64,000 nt of DNA from UKL13-3 sp943369665 (GCA_943369665.1 CALRNX020000001.1:682001-746000), one strand, 5' to 3'; numbered from the stretch's first letter, positions 1 to 9,983 are shown. The notes: a model not told the origin generated them from the letters alone. Translations and numbers: made by a program.

Positions 1-441
1 CAAACATTAGAAACGGGCAAAATAAACTTTATTACCCTTGGTGAAGAAATGAAAATCACCCACAATTATATTTACCTGCAAAAAGTGCGGTTTGGTGATA
101 AATTGCATTTTGAATTTAACCTAACCAACGAGCAGGATTATTTTCTTCCGTCCTTTGCAATACAAATGATGATTGAAAATGCCATCAAGCACAATGTGGT
201 TTCAAGTGCCAATAATTTATTTGTTACCATTACACAGCATCAGGATTCCCTCACCATTGAAAACAACCTGCAGCCAAGAACCCGGAATGTAAAGTCAACC
301 AATTTCGGACAACAAAATATTATTGGCAGATACAAGCATTTTAGCAAAGCAGTGCCAACTTTTGAGCAAACAGAAACACATTACAAAGTAACCATACCCC
401 TTGTTTACAAATCCGACAAGGTGCAAAATGAACAAGTGTAA
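1..441 (+). CDS. Sensor histidine kinase, LytS/YehU type (C-terminal fragment)
   Basis: The frame is open from base 1, so the start lies outside the window. The visible 146 residues hold a membrane-kinase ATPase tail: 'GEEMKITHNYIYLQKVRFGD' is the stretch that follows the H-box in the His_kinase (PF06580) family, and 'IQMMIENAIKHN' is the N-box. The later 'GQQNIIGRYKHF' sits where family members have a GLGL-N-R glycine box and is degenerate. Such kinases usually signal to a LytTR response regulator, which would be upstream or elsewhere. It converges on the next gene with a 4-base gap. Family assignment is good; signal and partner are unknown. Confidence 0.85.
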   Translation, partial: QTLETGKINFITLGEEMKITHNYIYLQKVRFGDKLHFEFNLTNEQDYFLPSFAIQMMIENAIKHNVVSSANNLFVTITQHQDSLTIENNLQPRTRNVKSTNFGQQNIIGRYKHFSKAVPTFEQTETHYKVTIPLVYKSDKVQNEQV

Positions 442-445
442 TATT

Positions 446-3400
446 TTACTGTACCAATATTTTTACAACCTGTGTTTGCCCATCGGTTGCAACAAACTGA
501 CAATAATATATGCCGGCACTTAACTCCATGCAATCCAATAATTGATCAGGTAACAAGGTTGTTTCTTTTACTTTTTGGCCCTGGTTATTGAGCACCGTGA
601 TCCGGTATACTGAAGGTAACAGCGCACTTATTGAAAATTGCTTACCCGATGATCCAACAGGAACCAACGATCCAATCAGTTGTGCGCTATTGACTTTGGA
701 ACCGGCAACGGTAATGGTATGGGTATACTTAAAGCTTCCATCCTGATCGATCATTTTTAATCGGTAATACGAATAATAAGTGTGAGCATTTGCATCCAAA
801 TAGGTGTACGATTGTAAGGATGATGTATTGCCTACTGCAGCAACTTTTCCAACTTTTTCAAAAGGAGCATTCCAATTGAGTTTGCGCTCCACTTCAAACT
901 CCTGTGCATTTTTTTCCTGCGCTGTTTGCCACAACAGATCAACGGTTTCTGCCGTTTTTCTTTTTCCTGTAAATGAAAGCAAACTCACGGGAATAGCTGC
1001 ATTCACCGGACCCAGTACTTCAAAATCATCAATGGCTAATCCGGCAGATGTTTGGCTTACATCAGATTTAAATACAAAACGAAATGATACGCGACTGTTT
1101 CCCTGTAATATGGAAGTTGCGTATGAACACATTGTATACGCAGATTTATTCACGTTAAAAAAGGCCTGGTTTTGTGGGAACGGACGACTTGTACTTGTAT
1201 TTGCATAATCGTACCAATTTGTAGCGATTACAGTAGACAATGGCAACCATGTTGCACCATTATTAAGGCTATACTCCACTATGTATCCATCGTAACCGGA
1301 TTCAAAACTATTTTTAGCATAAAACTTCACGGTATACGTACCTGTTGCGGTACAATTAAAGCTGGGAGTGTATAAATACGCTTCACTATAATCAACATAA
1401 TTGAGGGCAAGCAAACCGGTAACCCATGCATTCGAACCACTGTTTACACCATTTTTCCCTGTAATGGCAGAATTGCCCCTCTCAAAACCTGTTCCCGATA
1501 CAGTAACAGGTAAAAAACTATTGGCATTGGTTTCAAAGTTTCCACCATCGGCTAATGAGTATGGTACCGCGCATGAAGGTAAAATGATCACCGAATTACT
1601 TATCGTTGATACACCTCCATTAATGGAAAGAGTAACAGTAAAAGAACCACCGCTCGTAAATGTTTTTGAAGGATTGGCCAATGTACTATTTGTGCCATCT
1701 CCAAAATCCCAGTAGTAAGATGTGGCTCCAACAGAATTGCTGTTAAACTGAACCGGACTGAAAGAATATCCGAAATCGGTTGACATTGAAAAAGCAGCCA
1801 TAGGTGGTGGTGGAACGGTAAAAACATCTGTTGAATACAATCCGCGTCCATGAGTAGCTACGATCACAAAATTATCCGACTTACGAACCTTTAGCATATC
1901 GCAACGCACATTGGCCAATCCATTATTGCTAGGTTGCCAATCCGTTGATGAACCATTTAACAAACTTGTGCTCCATACCCCAAGTTCGGTAGCCAACATT
2001 GCCTGACTACTCACTGTAGGATTAAAAATAACCCAACGTACCGGCATATCCGGCAAATTTCCTTCAACACTTGTCCAACTTACTCCCGCATTTTGGGTTT
2101 CCCAAACACTGTTCACTCCATAGTTTGAATATGTTACAATCACATGATTTTCATTTGCAGGATCAACAGCGATGCAAGAAACATAACCACTTGCAGGTGT
2201 TCCCATGCTCACCCCTGCTGTAGATGTAACAACAGCGTTTGCACCGTTTACATAAGCTATACGTCCGCTTCCCGTTCCAAAATATACCCGCCCGGTTACT
2301 CCGGGCGAAACAGTTACAGCGCTTACTGTTCCTCCATTAAAAGCAGTAACAGTCACCGTTGCCGTTGCATTACCTGTTTGAGGATTGGTCCATTTTAAAA
2401 ATGCTCCCGCGTTATAAGCTGCATATAAAATATTGAGCGAGTCATCATAATCTGTTGGGTTGATAAACCTACCTGTATTCCCAAAACTTAAACCCGAACT
2501 GCTAAAACTTGTTCCACTATTTGTGGATCGGTAATAATTATTGTAAACATATGATGTGTATTGATACGTTGGTTGATTTTGATCGATATGGCAAAAGGCC
2601 CCATCACCTCCTGTTACTTCACTGGTGGCATTGATACCCGCTGTTGTAAACTGATGTGATCCGTTATCCTGTGCTCCGGCCAAAAAATAATTGGAGCCTG
2701 ATGTTGGATGAACATCACATGCATAAAATTGTGATGTGTTGTAATTCACTTCTTTTGACGTAATGGTTGGTATTGCAGCCCCTGCATTGGTGGTTCGGTA
2801 AACGCCTCCGTCATTACCAAAATAGGCTACTGAAGTATCGCTTTCATCATATATTGCAAAGTGCTGGTCGGCATGCACATCCTGAAATCCGAATCCGCCA
2901 TACCAATGCGAAACCTGCTGCCATGAATTACCTCCATTTGTTGTTTTAAACAAGTCGATACCGCCAACATACACCACGTTTGCATTTAACGGATTGACAC
3001 AAATAGACAAATCATACCAGGCTTGTGTACGCGAAAAATCTGTTGCCGAAATGCCACCATCGGCATCATCGGGATAAGCAGCCGTGGCCGCGAAGGAAAC
3101 ACCGGCATTGGTACTTTTAATAATAGCAGGTATGGTTGAATTATCTTCCACCAATCCATATACGTTATTGGTATCGTTGGTTGCTACAGCCAGCTCTACT
3201 TCATCAACTACGATGCCGACAGTTAGCGGAGTAGTCCATGTAGTTCCGTTATTATACGATTTATGGATCGTTCCACCACCACTGCTTCCGTTCGACATAC
3301 TTGCGTATAATGTTCCATTCGACATGCGTTCAATATCATGTGAGATATTTCCTCCTGCAGAGGAAATACCACTGCCCAATACTTTTGTAAAAGATGTACC

Positions 3401-4093
3401 TCCATTCACCGAACGGTATAATCCGTTTTTTGAACACACAAAAACCGTATCTCCATTGTTCACTGTAAACACTTTTTGGTTGTGGTAATAACTACTGTTA
3501 TTGGTAGCTGCAAGTTGTGCCCATGTGGAACCTCCATCTATACTTTTCCAAACACCCATTCCCCTCACTGCATCTGAATTCCCATTGCCTTCACCTGTAG
3601 CAAAATACATTACCAGTGGATTGGCGGGTGCCTGTGCAATTGAGGTAATTGCCATATTGCTGAAAAAGTCATCAATGGGTGTCCAGTTCGGTTGTGTTGC
3701 AGCAATATTGGTGGTTTTCCATAACCCACCGGCAACACTTCCAGCCCAAACTGTTTGATGTGTAACATCGTTCAGGTCAACTAAAATGGAACGCGTACGT
3801 CCTCCATTATTATTAGGCCCGCGCTCAGTCCATATTACCCCCGGAATAGCCGCTTTATATCGACTGTTTTGCAATTGTTGCATATATGCATAAGCAGCAA
3901 ACAATCTTTCCTTAGGAACATCACGCGTTTCCGGATCTTGTGTCATTTCCTTTTCCTGAGCCCAAGCAAGATCCATCCTGTCACGTTTCGGAACCTTCGG
4001 ATGTTTGTGCGGTGTTGTTCCTGTTTGAAAAAACCACACACCCACAGCACCAAAGCATAATAATAGGAATACCGGTATTTTATCTGTTTTCAT
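446..4093 (-). CDS. Giant secreted beta-propeller/PKD protein with T9SS sorting domain (paralogue 1)
   Basis: A 1215-residue surface or secreted protein. Residues 1-25 form a hydrophobic signal or anchor. Residues about 85-760 carry repeated 'SxDGGxxW'-type BNR/sortilin-like propeller blades (for example 'KSIDGGSTWAQL', 'TTNGGNSWQQV'). A PKD domain with 'YYWDFGDGT' lies at about 761-841, a jelly-roll/MAM-like region at about 844-1031, an FN3-like module at about 1034-1131, and a T9SS type A C-terminal domain at 1134-1215. I chose the ATG at 4093 because it aligns with the start of the neighbouring paralogue; an upstream TTG at 4123 is possible. It follows the paralogue by 66 bases and is probably co-transcribed. 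Function is unknown; the propeller could bind glycans or proteins. Some relatives are annotated as glycosyl hydrolases without proof. Confidence 0.9.
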   Translation of the reverse strand: MKTDKIPVFLLLCFGAVGVWFFQTGTTPHKHPKVPKRDRMDLAWAQEKEMTQDPETRDVPKERLFAAYAYMQQLQNSRYKAAIPGVIWTERGPNNNGGRTRSILVDLNDVTHQTVWAGSVAGGLWKTTNIAATQPNWTPIDDFFSNMAITSIAQAPANPLVMYFATGEGNGNSDAVRGMGVWKSIDGGSTWAQLAATNNSSYYHNQKVFTVNNGDTVFVCSKNGLYRSVNGGTSFTKVLGSGISSAGGNISHDIERMSNGTLYASMSNGSSGGGTIHKSYNNGTTWTTPLTVGIVVDEVELAVATNDTNNVYGLVEDNSTIPAIIKSTNAGVSFAATAAYPDDADGGISATDFSRTQAWYDLSICVNPLNANVVYVGGIDLFKTTNGGNSWQQVSHWYGGFGFQDVHADQHFAIYDESDTSVAYFGNDGGVYRTTNAGAAIPTITSKEVNYNTSQFYACDVHPTSGSNYFLAGAQDNGSHQFTTAGINATSEVTGGDGAFCHIDQNQPTYQYTSYVYNNYYRSTNSGTSFSSSGLSFGNTGRFINPTDYDDSLNILYAAYNAGAFLKWTNPQTGNATATVTVTAFNGGTVSAVTVSPGVTGRVYFGTGSGRIAYVNGANAVVTSTAGVSMGTPASGYVSCIAVDPANENHVIVTYSNYGVNSVWETQNAGVSWTSVEGNLPDMPVRWVIFNPTVSSQAMLATELGVWSTSLLNGSSTDWQPSNNGLANVRCDMLKVRKSDNFVIVATHGRGLYSTDVFTVPPPPMAAFSMSTDFGYSFSPVQFNSNSVGATSYYWDFGDGTNSTLANPSKTFTSGGSFTVTLSINGGVSTISNSVIILPSCAVPYSLADGGNFETNANSFLPVTVSGTGFERGNSAITGKNGVNSGSNAWVTGLLALNYVDYSEAYLYTPSFNCTATGTYTVKFYAKNSFESGYDGYIVEYSLNNGATWLPLSTVIATNWYDYANTSTSRPFPQNQAFFNVNKSAYTMCSYATSILQGNSRVSFRFVFKSDVSQTSAGLAIDDFEVLGPVNAAIPVSLLSFTGKRKTAETVDLLWQTAQEKNAQEFEVERKLNWNAPFEKVGKVAAVGNTSSLQSYTYLDANAHTYYSYYRLKMIDQDGSFKYTHTITVAGSKVNSAQLIGSLVPVGSSGKQFSISALLPSVYRITVLNNQGQKVKETTLLPDQLLDCMELSAGIYYCQFVATDGQTQVVKILVQ

Positions 4094-4159
4094 AGCACGT
4101 AAAAAATAATTTATAAATCGCAATGAGCACCTTTATCAGGCATCCGATTGTTGATTAAC

Positions 4160-7100
4160 CTACCTCACAAAAATTTTTTCTATCTGAATTTGTCCTTCGG
4201 AGTTTGTGAAAGAAAAGTAGTAAACTCCGGTACTTAAATCGGAACAATCTATTACATCATTCGATTGCAGGTTTACCTGTTTTAATACTTGACCTTGCTG
4301 ATTTATAACAGCGCATTTTAATGCCACTCCCGCATTTCCCATTACATAAAACTGTTTACTGTTACCGGCCAACGGAATCATTGCGTTCACGAATTTTGTT
4401 TTCGTATTTTTTGTTGAAACAGTTTTGATTCCCACATGAAATGGCTCATTCGGAGGACCTGTAATTTCTAAATCATCAATGGCCAAACCCACTCCTTGTA
4501 AAACTGCGTTTGACTTAAACACAAATCGAAATGCCACACTCCGATTTCCCTGTAATGCACTGGTGGCATAAGAACAAAGTGTATAGGATGATTTGATTGA
4601 ACTGAAAAAATCTTCGCCTTGAGGAAAAGGCCGACCGGTTGTTGTATTGTCATAGTCGTACCAATTTGGTTGCACTGTGGTGCCAAGCGGAAGCCAAGTT
4701 ACCCCGTTGTTCAAACTGTATTCAATCCTGTAACCCCCATGCCCAACTTTAAGATTGTGTTTTGCATTAAACTTAAATGTATAGGCTCCCGCTGCAGTAA
4801 AATTATAACTTGGTGTATACAAATAAGCGTTTGTGCTAAGTTCATGAAAAGGTTGCGACAATCCTATAACCCAAGCATTGCCTCCACTCACTACCCCATC
4901 TTTGCCCAATATCGTTGAATTGCCCTTTTCAAAAGCCGTTCCGCTTATTGTCTTGCTGCAGAAATGATGAGGGTTCACCTCAAAATTTCCTCCGTCCGAT
5001 AATGTGTATGGCAAACCCAAAGAAGGAAGTATCACAATGGTTTTGTTTGCAACTGATGCGCCATTATTCACTGTTAACTTCACGTTGTAAGTTCCAGCTG
5101 TATAATACTTCATCTTAGGACTTTGTTCAGTGCTGGAGGAACCATCCCCAAAATCCCACCGATACGAATTGGCACCAAATGAAGTATTTGTAAATTGAAC
5201 TTCGTGGTGAGTATATCCAATAGATGTATTTAAGTTAAAAGAAGCTACTGGTAAAGGGTCGCCTGAAAAGGATATGGTTGTATACAATCCTCTTCCATGC
5301 GTGGCTACCGAAATCAGGTTATCCGATTTTCGAATCTTTAACATATCGCATCGCACATTAGCCAGACCATTATTGATCGGTTGCCAGTCGGTTGATGCCC
5401 CCTCAATTAAACCTGTTTGCCATACTCCCAGTTCGGTAGCTATTAAAGCTTGAGTGTTTAGTGTGGGATGAAAAATTACCCACCGAACCGGCATATCAGG
5501 CAAATTGCCTTCTACATTTGTCCAATTTATTCCGGCATTTTTTGTTTCCCAAATACTCACTACTCCATAATTTGAGTATGTTACAAGTATATGATCTTCA
5601 TTGTGCGGATCAACTGTAATACATGACACATAGCCATTTACAGGGGTTCCCATGCTTACTCCATTCGTTTCACTGAAAATATTATGCGCATCATCAGTAT
5701 AAACAATTTTTCCATTATCAGAACCAAAATACACCCTTCCAACAATGGAGGGAGAAACGGTTATGGCAGTTACCGAGCTTCCACCCAAAGCTAATAAAGT
5801 GATATTAGCCTCACTGGTTCCCATCTGTGGATCAATCCATTTAAGATACTTACCCGCAACATTTCCTGCATACAAAATATTTAAGGAATCATCATAATCT
5901 GTTGGATTGATAAACCTTCCTGTATTTCCAAAGCTTGAAGCGTTGAAGCTTTCACCACCATCATTTGATACGTAATAGTTATTATAAACATAAGAGGTTA
6001 TTTGAAATTCGGGTTCGTTTTGGTCGATATGGCAAAATGCGCCATCTCCACCTGTAACCTCTGTTGTTGCATTCATACCTGCAGAGGTAAACTGATGTGA
6101 CCCATTGTCTTGAGCACCTGCTAAAAAATAATTGGAGCCGGCCTCAGGATGAACATCACATGCATAAAATTGCGCTGTATTATAGTTCTCTTCTTTCGAT
6201 ATAATGGTTGGAACAATTTCTCCAGCATCTTCCGACCTGTATACTCCACCATCATTTCCAAAATAAACTACCGATGTATCATGTTCATCATACACCGCAA
6301 AATGTTGATCGGCATGTACCTCCTGAAACCCATAACCACCATACCAATGCGAAACCTGTTGCCAAGTATTTCCACCATTTGTCGTTTTAAACAAATCAAT
6401 ACCTCCCACAAAAACCACATTTGCATTTAAAGGATTTACACAGATAGACATATCATACCAAGCTTGTCCACGCGAAAAATCAGTTGCTGAAATACCACCA
6501 TCAGCGTCATTAGGATATCCTGTAGTTGCTGAAAAAGCAGCACCTGCATTACTACTTTTGATAATTGCGATAATTGTACTACTATTTTCCACTAATCCGT
6601 AAATGGTGTTGGTATCATTTGATGACACAGCCAGTTCAATTTCATCTGTGGTTACGCCAACACTAGAAGGAGTTGTCCAGGTAATACCATTATTGAATGA
6701 TTTATGAATGGTCCCCCCTCCACTTGAACCATTAGACATACTTGCGTACAATGTTCCGTTCGACATGCGTTCAATATCATGTGCAATATTCCCTTTAGCC
6801 GATGAAATGCCTGAACCTAATACTTTAGTAAAAGAGTTTCCGCCATTCAACGAACGGAACAAACCATTTTGCGAACAAACCAAAACCACATCGCCATTTC
6901 CAATGGTAAGTACTTTTTGATTATAGTAAAAATTACTGTTATTGGTAGTGGTAAGCTGTGTCCAGTTTGTGCCACCATCAGTGCTTTTCCAAATGCCCAT
7001 TCCCCTTACCGCATTGGAATTCCCATTCCCTTCACCTGTAGCGAAATATAAGATCTGAGGATTGGCAGGAGCTTGCGTTATGGAAGTAATCGCCATATTA

Positions 7101-7525
7101 TTGAAAAAATCATTAACAGGCACCCAGTTGGGTTGATCCGCAGTTATATCTGTTGTTTTCCATAACCCACCCGAAACACTTCCGGCCCAAACAGTACGAT
7201 GGGTATTATCATTTAAATCAACCAAAATAGATCTTGTACGTCCGCCATTATTAGAAGGTCCTCTTTCCATCCAGGTTACTCCTGTTTTAGATTGACGTTG
7301 CTGTAGCTTCTGCATATAAGCATAAGCAGCCATTAATCGCTCCTTAGGAACATCTTTTGTTTTTGGATCTTGCGTCATTTCTTTTTCCTGAGCCCAAGCC
7401 AAGTCCATCCGATCTCGCTTTGGAATCTTGGTATGTTTATACGGTTTCCTTCCCACTTGAAAAAACCACACTCCGGCAACTCCAAAACACAACAACAGCA
7501 ATATTGGTATTATATTCGTTTTCAT
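4160..7525 (-). CDS. Giant secreted beta-propeller/PKD protein with T9SS sorting domain (paralogue 2)
   Basis: This 1121-residue tandem paralogue of the downstream gene matches it closely through the propeller (residues about 80-750), the PKD domain (755-835, 'YRWDFGDGS') and the jelly-roll-like region (838-1025). It then goes straight into the T9SS C-terminal domain (1041-1121) and lacks the FN3-like module of its twin. The N-terminal hydrophobic segment at residues 5-24 is followed by a basic cluster (GRKPYKHTK). No clear signal peptidase site is visible, so it may be a signal peptide or an uncleaved anchor. It is the first gene of a probable two-gene operon. Cargo for type IX secretion is inferred from the C-terminal domain; the activity is unknown. 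Confidence 0.9.
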   Translation of the reverse strand: MKTNIIPILLLLCFGVAGVWFFQVGRKPYKHTKIPKRDRMDLAWAQEKEMTQDPKTKDVPKERLMAAYAYMQKLQQRQSKTGVTWMERGPSNNGGRTRSILVDLNDNTHRTVWAGSVSGGLWKTTDITADQPNWVPVNDFFNNMAITSITQAPANPQILYFATGEGNGNSNAVRGMGIWKSTDGGTNWTQLTTTNNSNFYYNQKVLTIGNGDVVLVCSQNGLFRSLNGGNSFTKVLGSGISSAKGNIAHDIERMSNGTLYASMSNGSSGGGTIHKSFNNGITWTTPSSVGVTTDEIELAVSSNDTNTIYGLVENSSTIIAIIKSSNAGAAFSATTGYPNDADGGISATDFSRGQAWYDMSICVNPLNANVVFVGGIDLFKTTNGGNTWQQVSHWYGGYGFQEVHADQHFAVYDEHDTSVVYFGNDGGVYRSEDAGEIVPTIISKEENYNTAQFYACDVHPEAGSNYFLAGAQDNGSHQFTSAGMNATTEVTGGDGAFCHIDQNEPEFQITSYVYNNYYVSNDGGESFNASSFGNTGRFINPTDYDDSLNILYAGNVAGKYLKWIDPQMGTSEANITLLALGGSSVTAITVSPSIVGRVYFGSDNGKIVYTDDAHNIFSETNGVSMGTPVNGYVSCITVDPHNEDHILVTYSNYGVVSIWETKNAGINWTNVEGNLPDMPVRWVIFHPTLNTQALIATELGVWQTGLIEGASTDWQPINNGLANVRCDMLKIRKSDNLISVATHGRGLYTTISFSGDPLPVASFNLNTSIGYTHHEVQFTNTSFGANSYRWDFGDGSSSTEQSPKMKYYTAGTYNVKLTVNNGASVANKTIVILPSLGLPYTLSDGGNFEVNPHHFCSKTISGTAFEKGNSTILGKDGVVSGGNAWVIGLSQPFHELSTNAYLYTPSYNFTAAGAYTFKFNAKHNLKVGHGGYRIEYSLNNGVTWLPLGTTVQPNWYDYDNTTTGRPFPQGEDFFSSIKSSYTLCSYATSALQGNRSVAFRFVFKSNAVLQGVGLAIDDLEITGPPNEPFHVGIKTVSTKNTKTKFVNAMIPLAGNSKQFYVMGNAGVALKCAVINQQGQVLKQVNLQSNDVIDCSDLSTGVYYFSFTNSEGQIQIEKIFVR

Positions 7526-7654
7526 AAGATTGCAATTTAGCCAATATTAAAACAGTTCCAAACCGTAATAATGTTAGTCTCCTAACAATTTGTTTACCCT
7601 TACTTACGCTTAACGTAATATTCACCTTCGATTTTGCATTTGTAAAATAATTCA

Positions 7655-7879
7655 ATGATGAGACATTTACTTTTAATTGCCTTTAGCGCATTTGCATTCG
7701 GATTTGCCATCATTAATGGGATCAACAACATATTTCCTCAAATTTTTGTGAGCATTCTATTCGTTGCTTATGTTATTATCCCACCCTGTATCAAACTATT
7801 GCAATACATTAATGTAAGAGGAAGATCCGGGCACAAAAAAAACAGCACCGAAAAAATCAATGCTGTTTCAATGGGTTAA
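7655..7879 (+). CDS. Small two-helix membrane protein, unknown
   Basis: A 74-residue protein with two predicted membrane helices (residues about 4-22 and 28-48) followed by a basic, polar tail (GRSGHKKNSTEK). I do not recognise the family. It stands alone between two minus-strand units. Its 3' end overlaps the hairpin that terminates fabD from the other side, which is unusual for a conserved gene and lowers confidence. Composition fits a genuine small inner-membrane protein, but an accidental frame cannot be excluded. Confidence 0.5.
   Translation: MMRHLLLIAFSAFAFGFAIINGINNIFPQIFVSILFVAYVIIPPCIKLLQYINVRGRSGHKKNSTEKINAVSMG
7835..7867 (-). terminator. Rho-independent terminator of fabD
   Basis: On the minus strand the inverted repeat AACAGCA / TGCTGTT (7861-7867 and 7841-7847) is followed by a run of eight T (7833-7840). 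It lies 26 bases past the fabD stop. It also falls within the last codons of the small plus-strand gene. Confidence 0.75.
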
Positions 7880-7892
7880 TGCACTCGATCAA

Positions 7893-8774
7893 TTAAGCCG
7901 AGGCCACGGTTGCTTCTTTATGTATTTTCTGAACCAATCCCTGTAATACTTTTCCAGGACCACACTCTATAAAATCTGTTGCTCCATCAGCTACCATTGC
8001 CTGTACACTTTGGGTCCACTTTACAGGTGCCGTAAGTTGTGCAATCAGGTTTTGTTTAATGGCATTTACATCGGTTACCGCACTTGCCGTTACATTTTGG
8101 TACACTGCACAAATAGGTTGATTGAAGGTTGTGGCATTAATGGCGTTTTCCAGCTCAACTCTTGCCGGTTCCATTAGTGGAGAGTGAAATGCTCCTCCAA
8201 CCTGCAATACCAAAGCTCGTTTAGCTCCGGCAGCTTTCAACAACTCGCAGGCTTTGTTCACCGCATCCACACCTCCCGAAATAACCAATTGACCCGGGCA
8301 GTTATAATTAGCTGCTACCACTACCCCATCGGTAATGCTTGCACAAATTTCTTCCACTTTCGCATCGTCCAAACCAAGTACCGCAGCCATTGTCGAAGGT
8401 TCCAACTCACAGGCTTTTTGCATTGCCATTGCACGTTTATACACCAATGTTAATCCATCTTCAAAACGCAATGTCTTGTTGGCCACCAATGCCGAGAACT
8501 CTCCCAATGAATGCCCTGCAACCATATCCGGTTTAAAGTCTTCACCCAATGCAAATGCTTTGGCCACCGAATGCAAAAAGATTGCAGGTTGTGTAATGCG
8601 GGTTTGTTTCAACTCTTCATCTGTTCCGGAAAACATGGTATCCGTAATGCGAAAACCAAGAATATCATTGGCTTTTTCAAAAAGATCTTTCACCATTGGA
8701 TTGGTATCATAGAGGTCTTTTCCCATTCCTACAAACTGGGCTCCCTGCCCCGGAAATACATATGCTTTTTTCAT
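7893..8774 (-). CDS. fabD: Malonyl-CoA:ACP transacylase
   Basis: Transfers malonyl from coenzyme A to acyl carrier protein, giving the extender unit for fatty acid synthesis in the cytoplasm. The 293 residues are full length for FabD. The N-terminal 'FPGQGAQ' motif, the nucleophile Ser89 in 'GHSLGE', Arg114 in 'YKRAMAMQ' and the catalytic His197 in 'GGAFHSPLM' are all present. It is transcribed alone and closed by a strong terminator. Other fab genes are not nearby. Assignment is secure. Confidence 0.97.
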   Translation of the reverse strand: MKKAYVFPGQGAQFVGMGKDLYDTNPMVKDLFEKANDILGFRITDTMFSGTDEELKQTRITQPAIFLHSVAKAFALGEDFKPDMVAGHSLGEFSALVANKTLRFEDGLTLVYKRAMAMQKACELEPSTMAAVLGLDDAKVEEICASITDGVVVAANYNCPGQLVISGGVDAVNKACELLKAAGAKRALVLQVGGAFHSPLMEPARVELENAINATTFNQPICAVYQNVTASAVTDVNAIKQNLIAQLTAPVKWTQSVQAMVADGATDFIECGPGKVLQGLVQKIHKEATVASA

Positions 8775-8820
8775 ATCATTAAATTTTAGTTCAAAGTTTA
8801 TGCTTCTATTTTAAGGCAAA

Positions 8821-8856
8821 AAAAATAACCGAAAGCCTCCCTCCGGTTATTTTTTG
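8821..8856 (-). terminator. Rho-independent terminator after the 8870 lipoprotein gene
   Basis: Stem AAAAATAACCG / CGGTTATTTTT (8821-8831 with 8844-8854) and flanking T/A tracts. It lies 14 bases past the lipoprotein stop and separates it from fabD. Confidence 0.85.
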
Positions 8857-8869
8857 AATCATTCCGTAC

Positions 8870-9508
8870 TTAGTTAAAGTTCTTCACTTCATTAAGTACT
8901 CTTGCAAATTCTTTTATAGATAATATATGTTTACGTCTGCCTACCCAAAGTGTACATTTTGACGGTACACCATCATTCTGTTTATCCTTGTCGATGCTCA
9001 TAAACACGTTCGATGAAAAATAAAAATCGAGGTGCGTTGTAGCTTTATTGGTAACCTTCGCTTCAGTAAATTGTCTTTTAAAACTTTCGGCACTATCCAA
9101 AAACTCAATGCATTTTGATGCAGGAATTTGGGTAAAAAACACCGTCAGATCGCCAGCCTTTCCAACAAGATCATCACCTTTATCTCTTGAGTAAAGGTCG
9201 TTCAATCCAAAAGCATAGGTACTGTCTTTAATAACAAACAAAGCCGACATTTTATACGATCCCAATACCAATGTTACAGTGGAATCTTGTTTAACCATGA
9301 TCATGTCCAATTGAGACTTGCCGGTTTTATCTACTTCCTGGTATAATAATTTGCGATACGAAACAGCTGTTTCACCCGGTCGGTGCTGAACAACCTCATT
9401 GGTCACATAATAGTCCCATACATTTGTTACACTTGACGAGCTACATGAACTTAATAACATAACAACAGTAGCTGTGAGTAGTAATGAGTAGTAATTTTTA
9501 AATTTCAT
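8870..9508 (-). CDS. Lipoprotein of unknown function
   Basis: A 212-residue protein with a lipoprotein signal peptide: hydrophobic residues 8-19 then the lipobox LSSC with Cys22. The mature part is mixed alpha/beta without a motif I recognise. It carries a well-formed Bacteroidota promoter directly upstream (TTTG-19-TATATTTG) and its own terminator, so it is a single-gene unit. Envelope location is well supported; function is not known. Confidence 0.8.
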   Translation of the reverse strand: MKFKNYYSLLLTATVVMLLSSCSSSSVTNVWDYYVTNEVVQHRPGETAVSYRKLLYQEVDKTGKSQLDMIMVKQDSTVTLVLGSYKMSALFVIKDSTYAFGLNDLYSRDKGDDLVGKAGDLTVFFTQIPASKCIEFLDSAESFKRQFTEAKVTNKATTHLDFYFSSNVFMSIDKDKQNDGVPSKCTLWVGRRKHILSIKEFARVLNEVKNFN

Positions 9509-9524
9509 AATGTTTGAAGTTTCC

Positions 9525-9555
9525 CAAATATAATTGAATGATTTTCTAAAGCAAA
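9525..9555 (-). promoter_or_regulatory. Bacteroidota sigma-A promoter of the lipoprotein gene
   Basis: On the minus strand, -33 element TTTG (9552-9555), a 19-base spacer, and -7 element TATATTTG (9525-9532), which fits TAnnTTTG exactly. The ATG follows 16 bases downstream. This is the best consensus promoter in the window. Confidence 0.8.
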
Positions 9556-9557
9556 TA

Positions 9558-9983
9558 TTATTCTCCGTAGTACTCTACATAATTGCGTTCGGTTTCCACC
9601 AGTTTAATACAGTGAAGCTTTCCGTTTTCAATAAAGGGTTCCAGCCTATCCCAAATAGCCACAACTATATTTTCAATAGACGCTAATTGTCCCTTCATAA
9701 AGTCAACATCTTCATTAATATTCATATGGTCCAGTTTTTCAATCACCTGGTCTTGGATCACATTTTTTAACTTCTTAAGATCCATTACCATACCCGTTTC
9801 TGGATTGGCATAACCTTTCAGGGTAACATACAGATCGAAATTATGACCATGAAAATGCTTGTTGGCGCATTTTCCAAAAAAGGCTTCATTCTCTGCATCC
9901 GTCCAGTTTGGATTAAACAAACGATGAGCAGCATTAAAATGCTCTTTGCGTGTTATATAAACTAATTTTGGTTTCTTTTCCAT
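9558..9983 (-). CDS. queD: 6-carboxytetrahydropterin synthase / PTPS family
   Basis: A 141-residue zinc enzyme of the 6-pyruvoyl-tetrahydropterin synthase family. Zinc ligands are His20 ('AAHRL') and His45/His47 ('HFHGHN'); the catalytic Cys39 is in 'FGKCANKHF'. In the queuosine pathway QueD makes 6-carboxytetrahydropterin from dihydroneopterin triphosphate. A queA gene in the same window supports that pathway, but some Bacteroidota relatives may serve other pterin routes, so the symbol is probable, not certain. It has its own promoter at 10010-10017. Confidence 0.85.
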   Translation of the reverse strand: MEKKPKLVYITRKEHFNAAHRLFNPNWTDAENEAFFGKCANKHFHGHNFDLYVTLKGYANPETGMVMDLKKLKNVIQDQVIEKLDHMNINEDVDFMKGQLASIENIVVAIWDRLEPFIENGKLHCIKLVETERNYVEYYGE

